42,635 bases of DNA from assembly GCA_964458715.1 (NCBI GenBank), contig CAYWJP010000003.1, positions 1-42,635 on the forward strand, given 5' to 3'. Of this stretch, positions 14,406-22,624 are shown in pieces. Source of the stretch: UBA2773 sp964458715 (GTDB lineage: Bacteria; Patescibacteriota; Minisyncoccia; Moranbacterales; DUUL01). The first letter of the stretch is position 1. Each line of letters begins with the position of its first letter. Under the pieces are notes generated by a model, which had not been told where the DNA came from, made no database searches, and worked only from the letters and a program-made list of their open reading frames with translations. The translations under genes were made by a program, and so were the position numbers.

Positions 14406-14624
14406 ATGATTAATATTCCCATAATATTATATTGGATTTTATCTACTTTGATTTTAGTGACTTCAGGTATGATCATTTATCATATTTGGGTTTATTATTT
14501 AAATAGAACTTTAGCTATTTTTACTATTGCATTGTTTTTGGGAGTGAGTGCTTTTTTGTTTTTGGCTAATTTGGCAATAGCACTAAAAGTTGATTGGAAT
14601 ATTTTTGGATTTTTAATTTTTTAA
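14406..14624 (+). CDS. Small two-helix membrane protein, unknown function
   Basis: 72 residues, almost entirely hydrophobic: segments at about 4-28 (IILYWILSTLILVTSGMII) and 38-62. No soluble domain and no motif. It shares a promoter and overlaps or abuts the PH-domain membrane protein that follows, so a joint role in the membrane is likely but cannot be specified. I do not recognise a family. Confidence 0.6.
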   Translation: MINIPIILYWILSTLILVTSGMIIYHIWVYYLNRTLAIFTIALFLGVSAFLFLANLAIALKVDWNIFGFLIF

Positions 14625-15232
14625 TCTTTTTTGTGCTTTCGAAAGAACAAAATAATTATCAACATCATTTCGATAATATTAATTTTAAAGGAAAAAGAAC
14701 TGGTGAGAATGTTATTCTTTTACTAAGAAGACATTGGTTGGTTTTTGTTTTGAGATTCTTTCCGTTTCTATTGATTTTATTAGGATTAATAATTTTTCAT
14801 TTTTTTGGGAAAATCGTCTTTAACTTTTTAGATTTAAAGTTGGATTTAAATTGGTTTTATTTAATTGAATCTTTTCTGGCAATATTTGCCTGGTTATCTT
14901 TATTTATCACTTGGATAAATTTTTATCTGGATGTCTGGATAATAACTGATTCTAGAATTGTTGATATCAATCAAATCGCTTTATTTAGTCGAAATATTAG
15001 TGAATTAAAACATAATAAAATTCAAGACGTGACTTCAGAAGTTCAGGGGATAATTCCCACTCTTTTTGATTTTGGAGATGTTTATATTCAAACTGCTGGA
15101 AATAAACAAAGATTTGTTTTTAAGCAAATTTCAAATCCTACTAACACTCGAAATATTATTATGCAACTTCAAAAGAAGGCAGTTTTAGAGGAGAAGAGAG
15201 AAGCGGGAGAAATCATGAGAGGAAAAGCCTGA
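14594..15232 (+). CDS. Membrane protein with bacterial PH (bPH2/YdbS-like) domain
   Basis: 212 residues from ATG 14594. Two membrane segments (about 48-70 and 86-113) are followed by a PH-like domain: DVWIITDSRIVDINQIALFSRN, SELKHNKIQDVTSE, FDFGDVYIQTAG, FKQISNPTNTRNIIM. This is the PF03703-type pattern. The function of such proteins is mostly unknown. ATG 14594 overlaps the upstream gene by 31 nt. A GTG at 14633 (residue 14) would instead give an 8-nt gap and a protein beginning at LSKEQNN, which looks more natural. It ends in TGA, one of only two in the window, with a terminator behind it. Confidence 0.75.
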   Translation: MEYFWIFNFLIFFVLSKEQNNYQHHFDNINFKGKRTGENVILLLRRHWLVFVLRFFPFLLILLGLIIFHFFGKIVFNFLDLKLDLNWFYLIESFLAIFAWLSLFITWINFYLDVWIITDSRIVDINQIALFSRNISELKHNKIQDVTSEVQGIIPTLFDFGDVYIQTAGNKQRFVFKQISNPTNTRNIIMQLQKKAVLEEKREAGEIMRGKA

Positions 15233-15270
15233 TAAGTATCTAATATAGAGTATTCCGTATCTAGTATTTA

Positions 15271-15295
15271 AAAAAGAACCAAAAGTTCTTTTTTT
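15271..15295 (+). terminator. Rho-independent terminator
   Basis: AAAGAAC (15273-15279) and GTTCTTT (15285-15291) with loop CAAAA, followed by a T-run to 15295. It ends the unit from 14406. Confidence 0.8.
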
Positions 15296-15339
15296 GTTTT
15301 TTAAATCAAGATTGGTATTCTCGGATATTTTAGCAAAAA

Positions 15340-15366
15340 TTAGCAGAGAAAGAGGTCGATTGCTAA
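15340..15366. promoter_or_regulatory. CIRCE-like inverted repeat upstream of dnaJ
   Basis: TTAGCA (15340-15345) and TGCTAA (15361-15366) are the outer six bases of the HrcA operator (TTAGCACTC-N9-GAGTGCTAA) at exactly its 27-bp geometry. The inner three bases on each side (GAG, GAT) do not match. It lies directly before the -35 box of a heat-shock gene. hrcA is not in the window. Confidence 0.35.
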
Positions 15367-15372
15367 ATTGTC

Positions 15373-15401
15373 TTGAAACAATAATTAAAATAGGTTAAAA
15401 T
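15373..15401 (+). promoter_or_regulatory. Promoter of dnaJ
   Basis: -35 TTGAAA (15373-15378), 17-bp spacer, -10 TAAAAT (15396-15401), 35 nt before the ATG. Confidence 0.65.
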
Positions 15402-15436
15402 ATCTTTGTTTTACCGAAATTTTTAATATCAAACGA

Positions 15437-16510
15437 ATGAGTAAAGATTACTATAAAGTCTTGGGAATAGATGAAAAAGCCTCTCAAGATGAAATAAAAA
15501 AAGCCTACCGAAAATTAGCTCATCAATGTCATCCCGATAAAAAAGGGGGAGATGAAGCTAAATTTAAAGAAGTCAATGAAGCCTATCAAACTTTATCCGA
15601 TGATAAAAAGCGAAGTCAATATGATCAATTTGGATCTGGTCATGAACAGGGAGGAGCTTCGGGTTTTGGTGGATTTGGTGGCGGTCAGGGAGCAGGCGGT
15701 TTTCAAGATTTTAATTTTCAAGGTGGAGGTTTCGAAGATATTTTCTCGGATTTTTTTGGAGGTGGTCAAGCAACTAAAAAACAAACCGCTGGTTCTGATG
15801 TAGTAGTTGATGTTGATATTGATTTCAAAGAGATGGCCAGAGGGGTAAATAAAAAAATAAAACTTTATAAAAAAATTATTTGTAAAACTTGCGATGGAAC
15901 TGGTGCTAAAAATAAAAATACCAAGCAATGTTCGGCTTGTGGCGGATCAGGTCAAATTAAGAAAATTAGACAAACTTTTTTAGGAAATTTTTCTCAGATT
16001 GAAATTTGTAATCAATGTAAAGGAAAAGGTCAAATAGCTGAAGAAAAATGCAGAGAATGTGGGGGCGACGGAGTGATTAAAGATTATCAAGAAATGGATG
16101 TTAATATTCCGGCCGGGATTGATTCGGAGCAGGTTTTAAAAGTTTCCGGAGGAGGAGAAGCTTCATCTTTAGGCGGACCAACAGGGGACCTTTATCTTAA
16201 AATTCACATTAGACCTCATTCTGAATTTAAAAGGAAAGGTTCGGACGTTGTTTCAAAAAAAAATATAAATTTTTCTCAAGCTGTTTTAGGGGACAAAATA
16301 GAAGTTGAAACTGTTGAAGGACTTGTTAAGCTTAAAATTCCAGCTGGAATTGAAGCCGGAGATTTTTTAAGAATTAAAGGAAAAGGAATCAAAAATTTTG
16401 GTGGTTTTGGACAAGGAAATCATTTGGTTGAAATAAAAATTAAAACACCTAAAAAAATTTCGTGGAATCAAAAAAATCTTATTCAAAAACTTCAAAAAGA
16501 AGGAATCTAA
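15437..16510 (+). CDS. dnaJ: Chaperone protein DnaJ (Hsp40, type I)
   Basis: 357 residues. J domain (1-65) with HPD in QCHPDKKGGDEA, which stimulates DnaK ATPase. A Gly/Phe-rich linker spans about 70-115. Four zinc-binding CxxCxGxG repeats (CKTCDGTG, CSACGGSG, CNQCKGKG, CRECGGDG; about 150-215) are followed by the two C-terminal substrate-binding beta domains (VNIPAGID, LKIPAGIEAGDFLRIKGKG). All parts are present. dnaK and grpE are not adjacent. It appears to be a single-gene unit with its own promoter, CIRCE-like operator and terminator. Confidence 0.97.
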   Translation: MSKDYYKVLGIDEKASQDEIKKAYRKLAHQCHPDKKGGDEAKFKEVNEAYQTLSDDKKRSQYDQFGSGHEQGGASGFGGFGGGQGAGGFQDFNFQGGGFEDIFSDFFGGGQATKKQTAGSDVVVDVDIDFKEMARGVNKKIKLYKKIICKTCDGTGAKNKNTKQCSACGGSGQIKKIRQTFLGNFSQIEICNQCKGKGQIAEEKCRECGGDGVIKDYQEMDVNIPAGIDSEQVLKVSGGGEASSLGGPTGDLYLKIHIRPHSEFKRKGSDVVSKKNINFSQAVLGDKIEVETVEGLVKLKIPAGIEAGDFLRIKGKGIKNFGGFGQGNHLVEIKIKTPKKISWNQKNLIQKLQKEGI

Positions 16511-16536
16511 TAGCTTATGATACATAAAAATGTAGG

Positions 16537-16570
16537 AACACAATTCGTCAACCAGTGGATTGTGTTTTTG
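16537..16570 (+). terminator. Terminator of dnaJ
   Basis: AACACAAT (16537-16544) pairs with ATTGTGTT (16559-16566), followed by TTT. The loop is 14 nt. Confidence 0.7.
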
Positions 16571-16597
16571 GTATTTATCTTGATGATTTCTATTTTA

Positions 16598-16626
16598 TTG
16601 TGACAATTGTGTTTATTTGCTAAAAT
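16598..16626 (+). promoter_or_regulatory. Promoter of the response regulator gene
   Basis: -35 TTGTGA (16598-16603), 17-bp spacer, -10 TAAAAT (16621-16626), 36 nt before the ATG. TTGTGACAATTGTG is itself a partial inverted repeat and could hold an operator. Confidence 0.5.
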
Positions 16627-16662
16627 ATTACCAATCAATCAAATAAACATTAAATATTAAAA

Positions 16663-17472
16663 ATGAAAAAAGTTTTAATTGTGGAGGATGATCCGATGTT
16701 ATCTGAAATCTACCAAAAAAAATTTGAAAAAGATGGAAGTTTTGAAGTAATTTTAGCTACTAGCGGAACTGAAGCGATAAAGAAGGCTAAGGAGAAAAAA
16801 CCAGATTTAATTTTGTTAGATTTGGTTCTTCCGGAAATGGACGGATTTGATGTTTTAGAGGAGCTTCGAAAAGATTCCAATTTAGATAGTGCTAAAATTA
16901 TTCCTTTCTCTAACTTGTCTCAAGAAGATAACAAAAAAAGATTGAATAAATTAGGCGCTGATGGTTTTATTTCTAAATCCGAACATACTCCTCAGCAGCT
17001 GGTTGTTGAGGTTATAAAGATTTTGAAAGAGACCGAGAAAAAAATGCCTCTAAAGAATATCGTAAATTATAAATTAAGATCTAATAATTTTTCGGTTGAA
17101 GACCAAAAAAGAGTTTTAATTATTGAGGACGAGGAGGTTTTTTTGGAAGTTTTTGGTAATAAGCTTCAAGCTACTGGTTATGAAGTTGAGAGAGTCTCTA
17201 TTGGTAAAGAAGGACAGGCTTTATTAGCTCAAAAGAATTTTGGGTTAGTAGTTGTGGATATTGTTTTACCAGACATTGAAGCTAAGAAAATAATTACTGA
17301 TTTCAAGGTTCAATTTCCAAAATCTAAAACTCAGTTTATTGTTTTAACAAGTGAGTCTGATCAAGCTAAAGACATCGATGAATTAAAAAAAATAGGAGTT
17401 CAGGCTATTGTAGATAAAAATAAAATTAATCCAGATCAATTTGTTGAGGGGATTGAAGAAATGTTAAAATAA
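16663..17472 (+). CDS. Two-receiver response regulator without output domain
   Basis: 269 residues made of two CheY-like receivers. Domain 1 (1-125): VLIVEDDP acidic pocket, phospho-Asp in LLDLVLPEMDGFD (about 53), Ser in PFSNLS, Lys in ISKSEH. Domain 2 (about 145-269): VLIIEDEE, phospho-Asp in VVDIVLPD (about 199), Thr/Ser in VLTSES, Lys in VDKNK. Both sites look functional. There is no DNA-binding or enzymatic output domain and no histidine kinase nearby, so it probably acts by protein contact or in a phosphorelay. The next gene, scpA, begins 30 nt later. Confidence 0.9.
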   Translation: MKKVLIVEDDPMLSEIYQKKFEKDGSFEVILATSGTEAIKKAKEKKPDLILLDLVLPEMDGFDVLEELRKDSNLDSAKIIPFSNLSQEDNKKRLNKLGADGFISKSEHTPQQLVVEVIKILKETEKKMPLKNIVNYKLRSNNFSVEDQKRVLIIEDEEVFLEVFGNKLQATGYEVERVSIGKEGQALLAQKNFGLVVVDIVLPDIEAKKIITDFKVQFPKSKTQFIVLTSESDQAKDIDELKKIGVQAIVDKNKINPDQFVEGIEEMLK

Positions 17473-17501
17473 TCTTTTATTTTCAAAATTAAAATTAAAA
17501 T

Positions 17502-18215
17502 TTGAAATATACAGAAAAAAATCAGGAAATAAATGAAATGGATCCTTTGGGAGTTTTATTAAATTTATTAGAAAAAGAGAAATTGGAAATATCCAATTTT
17601 TCTTTGGCTCAGGTAGCAGACCAATATCTAGATTATTTAAGTAGTTCTAGAGATCAAGATAAAATTTTAGAAAATATTAGTGAATTTCTTTGGGTGGCTT
17701 CTAAATTAGCTCTATTAAAATCAAAAATTTTATTGTCAACGATTGAGCTAGAAGAAATTGAGCTAGAAGAGAATGACGATTTAAGGGATCGTTTAATCGA
17801 ATATCAAAAATTTAAAGAAATTTCTAAAGAACTAGGATTTAGATTAGAGGAAGGTGGTCAATGCTTTGCAGGGAAAAGTAGGGGGTTAGCTATTGAGAAT
17901 TTCTCTGTTAAATTTAATCAGCGTGATCTTAGAGATATTTTTGAAAAAGTGATTAGGGAATTTAATTTGGAGAATGAGGATTTGTATCAAAAAAAAGAAG
18001 TCAAAGAGGTTGTGAAAATTAAAGAGAGAATTGAAGAAATTAGAAATATTTTAAAACGAACTAAAAATTTGAAATTCTCTCGTATTATTTCTAAGAAAAC
18101 TAGTAGATTAGAATTGGTGATATCTTTTTTATCTATTTTAGAATTAGTAAAACAAGGAGTAATTGAGATTAGGCAAAAAAAATCTTTTCAAGACATGAAT
18201 ATTATAAGAAAATAA
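17502..18215 (+). CDS. scpA: Segregation and condensation protein A (ScpA kleisin)
   Basis: 237 residues. The N-terminal SMC-neck-binding part is recognisable: DPLGVLLNLLEKEKLEISNF, SLAQVADQYLDYL, then SEFLWVASKLALLKSKILL. The C-terminal winged helix (RLELVISFLSILELVKQGVI) binds the SMC head. A variable acidic/charged linker joins them. ScpA with ScpB and Smc forms bacterial condensin. The start is TTG at 17502. scpB follows after 104 nt; smc is not in the window. Confidence 0.9.
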   Translation: MKYTEKNQEINEMDPLGVLLNLLEKEKLEISNFSLAQVADQYLDYLSSSRDQDKILENISEFLWVASKLALLKSKILLSTIELEEIELEENDDLRDRLIEYQKFKEISKELGFRLEEGGQCFAGKSRGLAIENFSVKFNQRDLRDIFEKVIREFNLENEDLYQKKEVKEVVKIKERIEEIRNILKRTKNLKFSRIISKKTSRLELVISFLSILELVKQGVIEIRQKKSFQDMNIIRK

Positions 18216-18319
18216 TTAATTTAAAAGTATCACCTCCAAGACTCCTTTATCGGAGGGTTATAATTAGATATCCGAGATATCTTTTGACTGTTTTAAGTCT
18301 TAATTTTTGAATTTTTAAC
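18216..18319. other. scpA-scpB spacer with two small hairpins
   Basis: CTCC-TTTATC-GGAG (about 18242-18255) and AGATATC-CGA-GATATCT (about 18268-18284, followed by TTT) can fold. The second is a weak terminator candidate. A TATAAT (18259-18264) lies between them but lacks a -35 box. Confidence 0.35.
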
Positions 18320-18868
18320 GTGAAAATTGAATTAAAAAATAAAATTGAAACTGTTCTTTTTTTAGAATCCGATCCGGTTTTTATTTCTGAATTAGCGGAA
18401 AATCTTGAAGCAACACGAGAAGATTGTCTGAAAGGACTAAAAGAAATAGAAGAAAACTATAAGAAAAATAGTTCAGTGTTAAGGTTGGTATTTAAAGAAG
18501 ACGAAGTTCAACTGGTAGTTACGGCCGATTTAGCTTCTTTTGTCAAAGAATATTTCAAAAGTGGCAAACCAAAACAATTATCTCCAGCTATGTTGGAAGT
18601 TGTATCTATAATAGTTTATAAAGGACCAATCGGAAGGGCCTGGATAGAACAAGTGAGAGGAGTTAATTGTGGTTTGATTTTAAAAAAATTGGCTATCAAG
18701 GGATTAATAGACAAGAAAGAGAAAATTGATAATTCTCGAATTTTTGTTTATGAGCCTAGTTTGAAGCTTTTAAAGAAACTGGGAATTTCAAGGTTGGAGG
18801 ATTTGCCTAATTATGGTAAACTCACCAAAGACTCAAGCAATTATCTAAAATCTCATCGTGATTTATAA
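18320..18868 (+). CDS. scpB: Segregation and condensation protein B (ScpB)
   Basis: 182 residues with two winged-helix domains. Signature elements: IETVLFLESDPVFISELAENL near the N-terminus and SPAMLEVVSIIVYKGPIGRAWIEQVRGVN in the second domain (usual form: LSxAALETLAIIAYxQPVTRxEIExIRGV), then LKKLAIKGLI. It forms a dimer that contacts the ScpA linker. The start is GTG at 18320. It is followed by the carboxypeptidase gene after 34 nt. Confidence 0.93.
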   Translation: MKIELKNKIETVLFLESDPVFISELAENLEATREDCLKGLKEIEENYKKNSSVLRLVFKEDEVQLVVTADLASFVKEYFKSGKPKQLSPAMLEVVSIIVYKGPIGRAWIEQVRGVNCGLILKKLAIKGLIDKKEKIDNSRIFVYEPSLKLLKKLGISRLEDLPNYGKLTKDSSNYLKSHRDL

Positions 18869-18902
18869 AATTTCACTTGTTTACTAAAAAAAGATTCTTA
18901 AT

Positions 18903-19934
18903 ATGAAAATTGTAACTAAAATATTATTAGTGGTTTTTGCTGTTTTATTTTCAGCTGGTTTTTTTTATCGGGATACTTTGGTTGAAAATATTTCTATATT
19001 TAGAGAAAAAAAAGATAAAGTTGTTGATGTTAAGGGTGCTAAGTTTGATTTTGATGAGGCCTACAATGACAATATTACTTTTGAAAAACTAGTAGTTAGG
19101 AATCCAGATGCGCCTATTAAAAGAGAAGATTTTGGAAATTTTTATGCTCAAGCTCGGGCGGCTGTAGTAATTGATGTCGAAACTAATACTATTTTACATT
19201 ATCAAAACGCTAAAAAGAGATTGGCGATTGCGTCGCTAACTAAAATTATGACGGCAATTTTGGTTGTTGAGAACATCAAGGATCTTAAAAGAGAGGTTGT
19301 TACTATTGATGAGGATGCTGTTTATGAGGATGGAACTAAAATCGGTTGTCCTCGAGGTGGATATTGTCCTTCCGCTCGTTTGCAAGTTGGTGAAAAAATT
19401 TCCGCTTGGAATCTTTTTAAAGCTATGGTTATGAATAGTACAAATGATGCGGCAGTCGCATTGGCTAAACATATTGCCGGGACAGAAGAAGAATTTGTTA
19501 AAATGATGAACGAAAAAGCTCGAGAGATTGGTTTGGAGGATACTAATTTTTGTAATGCTTCTGGATTGGACAAGGAAGATAATCCTGGGGGATGTTATTC
19601 TAGTGCGTATGATATGGCTAGAATTGCTGCTTATTCGTTGCAATATGATAAAATTTGGGATACTATGAAAATACGAAATGCTGAAATTTTTTCGATTGAT
19701 GGTAAGACTAAACATTTATTAGGGAATACTGATCGACTTTTGGATCAAATGTCAAATTGTTTAGGTGGTAAAACCGGATTCACCTACGAGGCCGGAGAAT
19801 GTTTGATGAGTGCTGCTACCGATCCAGATGGGAGAGAGATTAAAGTAGTTGGAGTAATTCTCGATGATTATTATCGTTGGCAAGACATGAAAAGTATGTT
19901 GACCTGGTCATTTCAAGCCTATCAATGGAAATGA
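18903..19934 (+). CDS. D-alanyl-D-alanine carboxypeptidase (S11 family, PBP5-like)
   Basis: 343 residues. An N-terminal membrane segment (about 5-22, ILLVVFAVLFSAGFFY) acts as signal or anchor. The penicillin-binding motifs are present: SLTK (SxxK, nucleophile Ser about 111), STN (SxN, about 178-180, in VMNSTNDAAVAL) and KTG (about 289, in GGKTGFTYEAG). It trims the terminal D-Ala of peptidoglycan pentapeptides outside the membrane, limiting cross-linking. It lacks the C-terminal beta domain and amphipathic anchor of PBP5, so it is anchored by its N-terminus. It lies directly before mraY. It ends in TGA. Confidence 0.92.
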   Translation: MKIVTKILLVVFAVLFSAGFFYRDTLVENISIFREKKDKVVDVKGAKFDFDEAYNDNITFEKLVVRNPDAPIKREDFGNFYAQARAAVVIDVETNTILHYQNAKKRLAIASLTKIMTAILVVENIKDLKREVVTIDEDAVYEDGTKIGCPRGGYCPSARLQVGEKISAWNLFKAMVMNSTNDAAVALAKHIAGTEEEFVKMMNEKAREIGLEDTNFCNASGLDKEDNPGGCYSSAYDMARIAAYSLQYDKIWDTMKIRNAEIFSIDGKTKHLLGNTDRLLDQMSNCLGGKTGFTYEAGECLMSAATDPDGREIKVVGVILDDYYRWQDMKSMLTWSFQAYQWK

Positions 19935-20066
19935 GTTGAGAAGTTCATAAAGGAATTTCTGACTAAAGTTGACAATAAAGATTATTAAATTTTTTTGTCG
20001 AATGGTGAAAATAACTTCAATTTCAATTTTTAACTTTACTAACTTTCTAACTTTATAAACTATTAT

Positions 20067-21164
20067 ATGCAGATAGCCAATATTCAATATATTCCTGGAA
20101 TGCTTTCAACTGCTAAAATTATTATTTTAGCAATTTTAGCCTTTGCTATTTCTATGGGAATAACTCCCTTATTGACTCATTTCTTGTATAAAAATAGAAT
20201 TAAAATTAAAATTAAAAAAAAATCTGTTGATGGAGATAAATTGATCTTTATTAATAAATTGCATGCTTCTAAAAAAGGCACTCCGACGATGGGAGGCATA
20301 ATAATTTGGGGAACAGTATTGATTTTGATAATGGCAATGTTTTTTTTGGCGCCTTTTCTAGCGGATTTAACTGGTGAGGATTGGTTTAATCGATTAAATT
20401 TTTTAAGTCGAAATCAAACCTGGTTATTATTATTTGCCTTAATTTCGACGGCGATTTTAGGTTTGGCAGATGATTATATGAGCATTAGAGGTATCGGGGA
20501 TAATAAAGGAGGCGGAATGCGATTTGTGGTTCGATTTGGTTGGTTAATTTTGATTGCAGCAGCGGGTGCTTGGTGGTTTTTTGTTAAACTAGAGTCTAAT
20601 TTTATTCACATACCGGCTGTTGGAGATTTTGAAATTGGCTTTTGGTATTTTCCTCTTTTTATTGGAGTAATTGTTTCTATGGCGGTATCCTCTAACGAAA
20701 CTGATGGCTTGGATGGTCTAAATGCTGGTATTTTAATTCAAGCTTTTGCTATTTTTTCTTTAATTGCTTTTTTTCAAGGTCGGTTTGATATAGCAGCTTT
20801 TTGTGGAGTAATAGCGGGCTCTTTATTGGCTTTTCTGTGGTTTAATTTTTATCCAGCTCGTTTTTTTATGGGAGATACAGGGGCAATTTCTTTGGGGACT
20901 ACTTTGGGGGTAGTAGCAATGCTGACTAATTCGGTTTTAGTTCTGCCGTTTGTCGTTTTTATCTATTTTTTGGAATCTGGATCGGTAATTATTCAATTGT
21001 TTTCCAAAAAAGTATTCAAGAAAAAAGTTTTTTTAGCAGCACCAATTCATCATCATTTCGAAGCTAAGGGGTGGCCAGAAACGAAAGTGACAGTTAGATT
21101 TTGGATTATTAATGGGGCTATGGCGTGCTTGGGACTGTTAGTTGGCATCATCGGCAGAGGCTAG
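20067..21164 (+). CDS. mraY: Phospho-N-acetylmuramoyl-pentapeptide-transferase
   Basis: 365 residues with about ten membrane helices. MraY transfers phospho-MurNAc-pentapeptide to undecaprenyl phosphate, giving lipid I. Key motifs are present: KKGTPTMGGI, the Asp pair GLADDYMSIRG, the NETDGLDGLNAG loop, MGDTGAISLG and the family histidine cluster APIHHHFEAKGW. The Mg2+ and nucleotide ligands all look intact. A start at ATG 20100 is also possible, but 20067 fits the usual length. A run of ACTTT-type short repeats precedes it (about 20029-20060). The stop is followed at once by a repeat arm. Confidence 0.97.
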   Translation: MQIANIQYIPGMLSTAKIIILAILAFAISMGITPLLTHFLYKNRIKIKIKKKSVDGDKLIFINKLHASKKGTPTMGGIIIWGTVLILIMAMFFLAPFLADLTGEDWFNRLNFLSRNQTWLLLFALISTAILGLADDYMSIRGIGDNKGGGMRFVVRFGWLILIAAAGAWWFFVKLESNFIHIPAVGDFEIGFWYFPLFIGVIVSMAVSSNETDGLDGLNAGILIQAFAIFSLIAFFQGRFDIAAFCGVIAGSLLAFLWFNFYPARFFMGDTGAISLGTTLGVVAMLTNSVLVLPFVVFIYFLESGSVIIQLFSKKVFKKKVFLAAPIHHHFEAKGWPETKVTVRFWIINGAMACLGLLVGIIGRG

Positions 21165-21165
21165 T

Positions 21166-21288
21166 TTGAGAATTATTTTTTGGCACATTTCTTTGTTGAA
21201 ATCAAAAATTTTAGTTCGCCGCACTCTGAGTGCGTCTCACTGAAATTTTTGATTTCGCCTCGAACTATGCTCAAAAAATAATCCTCAA
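21166..21288 (+). repeat. Family 1 structured repeat (best-preserved copy)
   Basis: Outer arms TTGAGAATTATTTTTTG (21166-21182) and CAAAAAATAATCCTCAA (21272-21288) match 16 of 17 and start 1 nt after the mraY stop. Nested stems: GAAATCAAAAATTT (21198-21211) with AAATTTTTGATTTC (21243-21256), perfect, and the central CGCACT (21220-21225) with AGTGCG (21229-21234). The interior is nearly identical to the copy at 23378. Confidence 0.85.
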
Positions 21289-21302
21289 CGGTATTATTGA
21301 AT

Positions 21303-21415
21303 GTTGAAAAATTGGCAAATTTCTTCGCCCGCCTGCCGGCAGGCAGGTTGAAACCTTCTTCGCCGCGACGAATCGATTTCGCCTCGAATTTTGCTCAATT
21401 TTTAAAAGTCTCAAC
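21303..21415 (+). repeat. Family 1 repeat carrying a GC-rich palindrome
   Basis: Arms AAAAATTG (21307-21314) and CAATTTTT (21396-21403), extended by GTTGA/TCAAC with a bulge. Family ends GGCAAATTTCTTCG and TTCGCCTCGAATTTTGCTCA are present. The palindrome GCCTGCCGGCAGGC (21331-21344) is inserted in the left half; the same motif recurs at 34394. Confidence 0.7.
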
Positions 21416-21514
21416 TTTCATTTTAAATAATCTCCAACATTATTATTTGAAGTTTCTCAATTAATAAATTAAAACTTTTTACTTTACAAACTTTTAAACT
21501 TTATAACTAAATTT

Positions 21515-22444
21515 ATGTTCATATCAGTAGTTGTTCCTCTCAAAAACGAAGAGGAAAATGTTGCTAAAATGCATGAAGAGTTAAAAAATATTTTCAGAAA
21601 AGAAAAACTTCAAGGGGAGTTTATTTTTATTGACGACGGAAGTTCCGATAAGACTTTAATTGAATTAAAAAAATTGAAACCAATTAAGATAATTTCTTTT
21701 CGAAAAAACTTTGGACAAACAGCAGCCATGGATGCTGGAATTAAAGCGGCTCAGGGAGAAATTATTATCACTATGGACGGAGATTTGCAAAATGATCCAG
21801 CTGATATTCCTAAGTTGCTAAAAAAATTAGAAGAAGGTTATGATATAGTTTCTGGTTGGCGGAAAGATCGCAAGGACTCTTTTTCTAAAAAATTTCTGTC
21901 TCGAGGCGCAGATTTATTAAGAGGATTTTTAATTAAAGACGGAATCAATGATAGTGGTTGTTCCTTAAAGGTCTATCGAGCTGAGTGTTTCAGAGATGTT
22001 GATTTGTATGGAGAGATGCACCGTTTTATTCCAGCTGTTTTAAAAATAAGCGGATTTAAAATTGGAGAAGTAGTGGTTAATCATCGCCCAAGAATGGCTG
22101 GGGTAACAAAGTATAATTTCAAAAGAGTTATTAAGGGTTTTTTGGATATGCTAAGTGTTTGGTTTTGGCGAAAATTTTCTGCTCGACCTTTACATTTGTT
22201 TGGATCTATCGGAATGCTATCCTTTGTTTTAGGTTCGGGTTTGTTAGTTTGGATGTTTATAGCGAGAATTTTTTTAAGAGAAGCAATCAGTAATCGAATT
22301 TGGCCAACAATTGGAATTTTTATGGTTTTAATGGGATTTCAATTTCTAGTTTTTGGTCTATTAGCCGATATTTTAATAAAAATTTTTCATAAAGTTCGGA
22401 ACGAGCGTCCTTATAATATTAGAGAAATTATTGAGAATAAATAA
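21515..22444 (+). CDS. GT2 glycosyltransferase, polyprenyl-phosphate type (DPM1/GtrB-like)
   Basis: 309 residues. The cytosolic GT-A domain has VVPLKNEEENV, IDDGSSDKT (about 40-48), FRKNFGQTAAMDAGI and the DxD segment MDGDLQNDP (about 87-95). Two C-terminal membrane helices (about 228-255 and 265-295) have the topology of GtrB/ArnC-like enzymes that move a sugar from a nucleotide donor to undecaprenyl phosphate. The sugar and final glycan are unknown. The gene is preceded by two repeat copies and short ACTTT-type repeats, with no clear promoter. Confidence 0.9.
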   Translation: MFISVVVPLKNEEENVAKMHEELKNIFRKEKLQGEFIFIDDGSSDKTLIELKKLKPIKIISFRKNFGQTAAMDAGIKAAQGEIIITMDGDLQNDPADIPKLLKKLEEGYDIVSGWRKDRKDSFSKKFLSRGADLLRGFLIKDGINDSGCSLKVYRAECFRDVDLYGEMHRFIPAVLKISGFKIGEVVVNHRPRMAGVTKYNFKRVIKGFLDMLSVWFWRKFSARPLHLFGSIGMLSFVLGSGLLVWMFIARIFLREAISNRIWPTIGIFMVLMGFQFLVFGLLADILIKIFHKVRNERPYNIREIIENK

Positions 22445-22501
22445 AGTTTGATTAGTTTCTAGATAATTCAGATAAGACTTATTAGCGAAATAATTTATTT
22501 C

Positions 22502-22529
22502 TTGACAAGCGTTGGATATTTTGTAATAC
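22502..22529 (+). promoter_or_regulatory. Promoter of rplU
   Basis: Consensus -35 TTGACA (22502-22507), 16-bp spacer, -10 TAATAC (22524-22529). The leader to the ATG is about 90 nt. Confidence 0.65.
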
Positions 22530-22581
22530 TAAGGTTTGTTTTTAGGTAAGCTTTATTAATAGAAGAAAGTTATCTGAGAAT

Positions 22582-22603
22582 AGTCCTTGCGTGGGACTGT
22601 TTT
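22582..22603 (+). promoter_or_regulatory. Hairpin with T-run in the rplU leader
   Basis: AGTCC (22582-22586) pairs with GGACT (22594-22598), followed by GTTTT. It is a weak attenuator-like structure between promoter and start codon; leader hairpins of this kind often serve ribosomal-protein autoregulation, but that is inference here. Confidence 0.4.
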
Positions 22604-22624
22604 AATTATTTCATTTTAAATTAG

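Noticed and set aside
15593..15928. Minus-strand frame of 111 residues opposite dnaJ
   Set aside because: It is a shadow of the dnaJ glycine-rich and zinc regions with no promoter or ribosome binding site.
19236..19715. Minus-strand frame of 159 residues opposite the carboxypeptidase gene
   Set aside because: It lies entirely within a well-supported gene, and its translation is a low-complexity isoleucine/serine-rich shadow.
19932..19985. Possible reassigned TGA (glycine) in the carboxypeptidase gene
   Set aside because: Read-through would add a short tail of no similarity, and no gene in the window has an internal TGA. The standard code explains everything.
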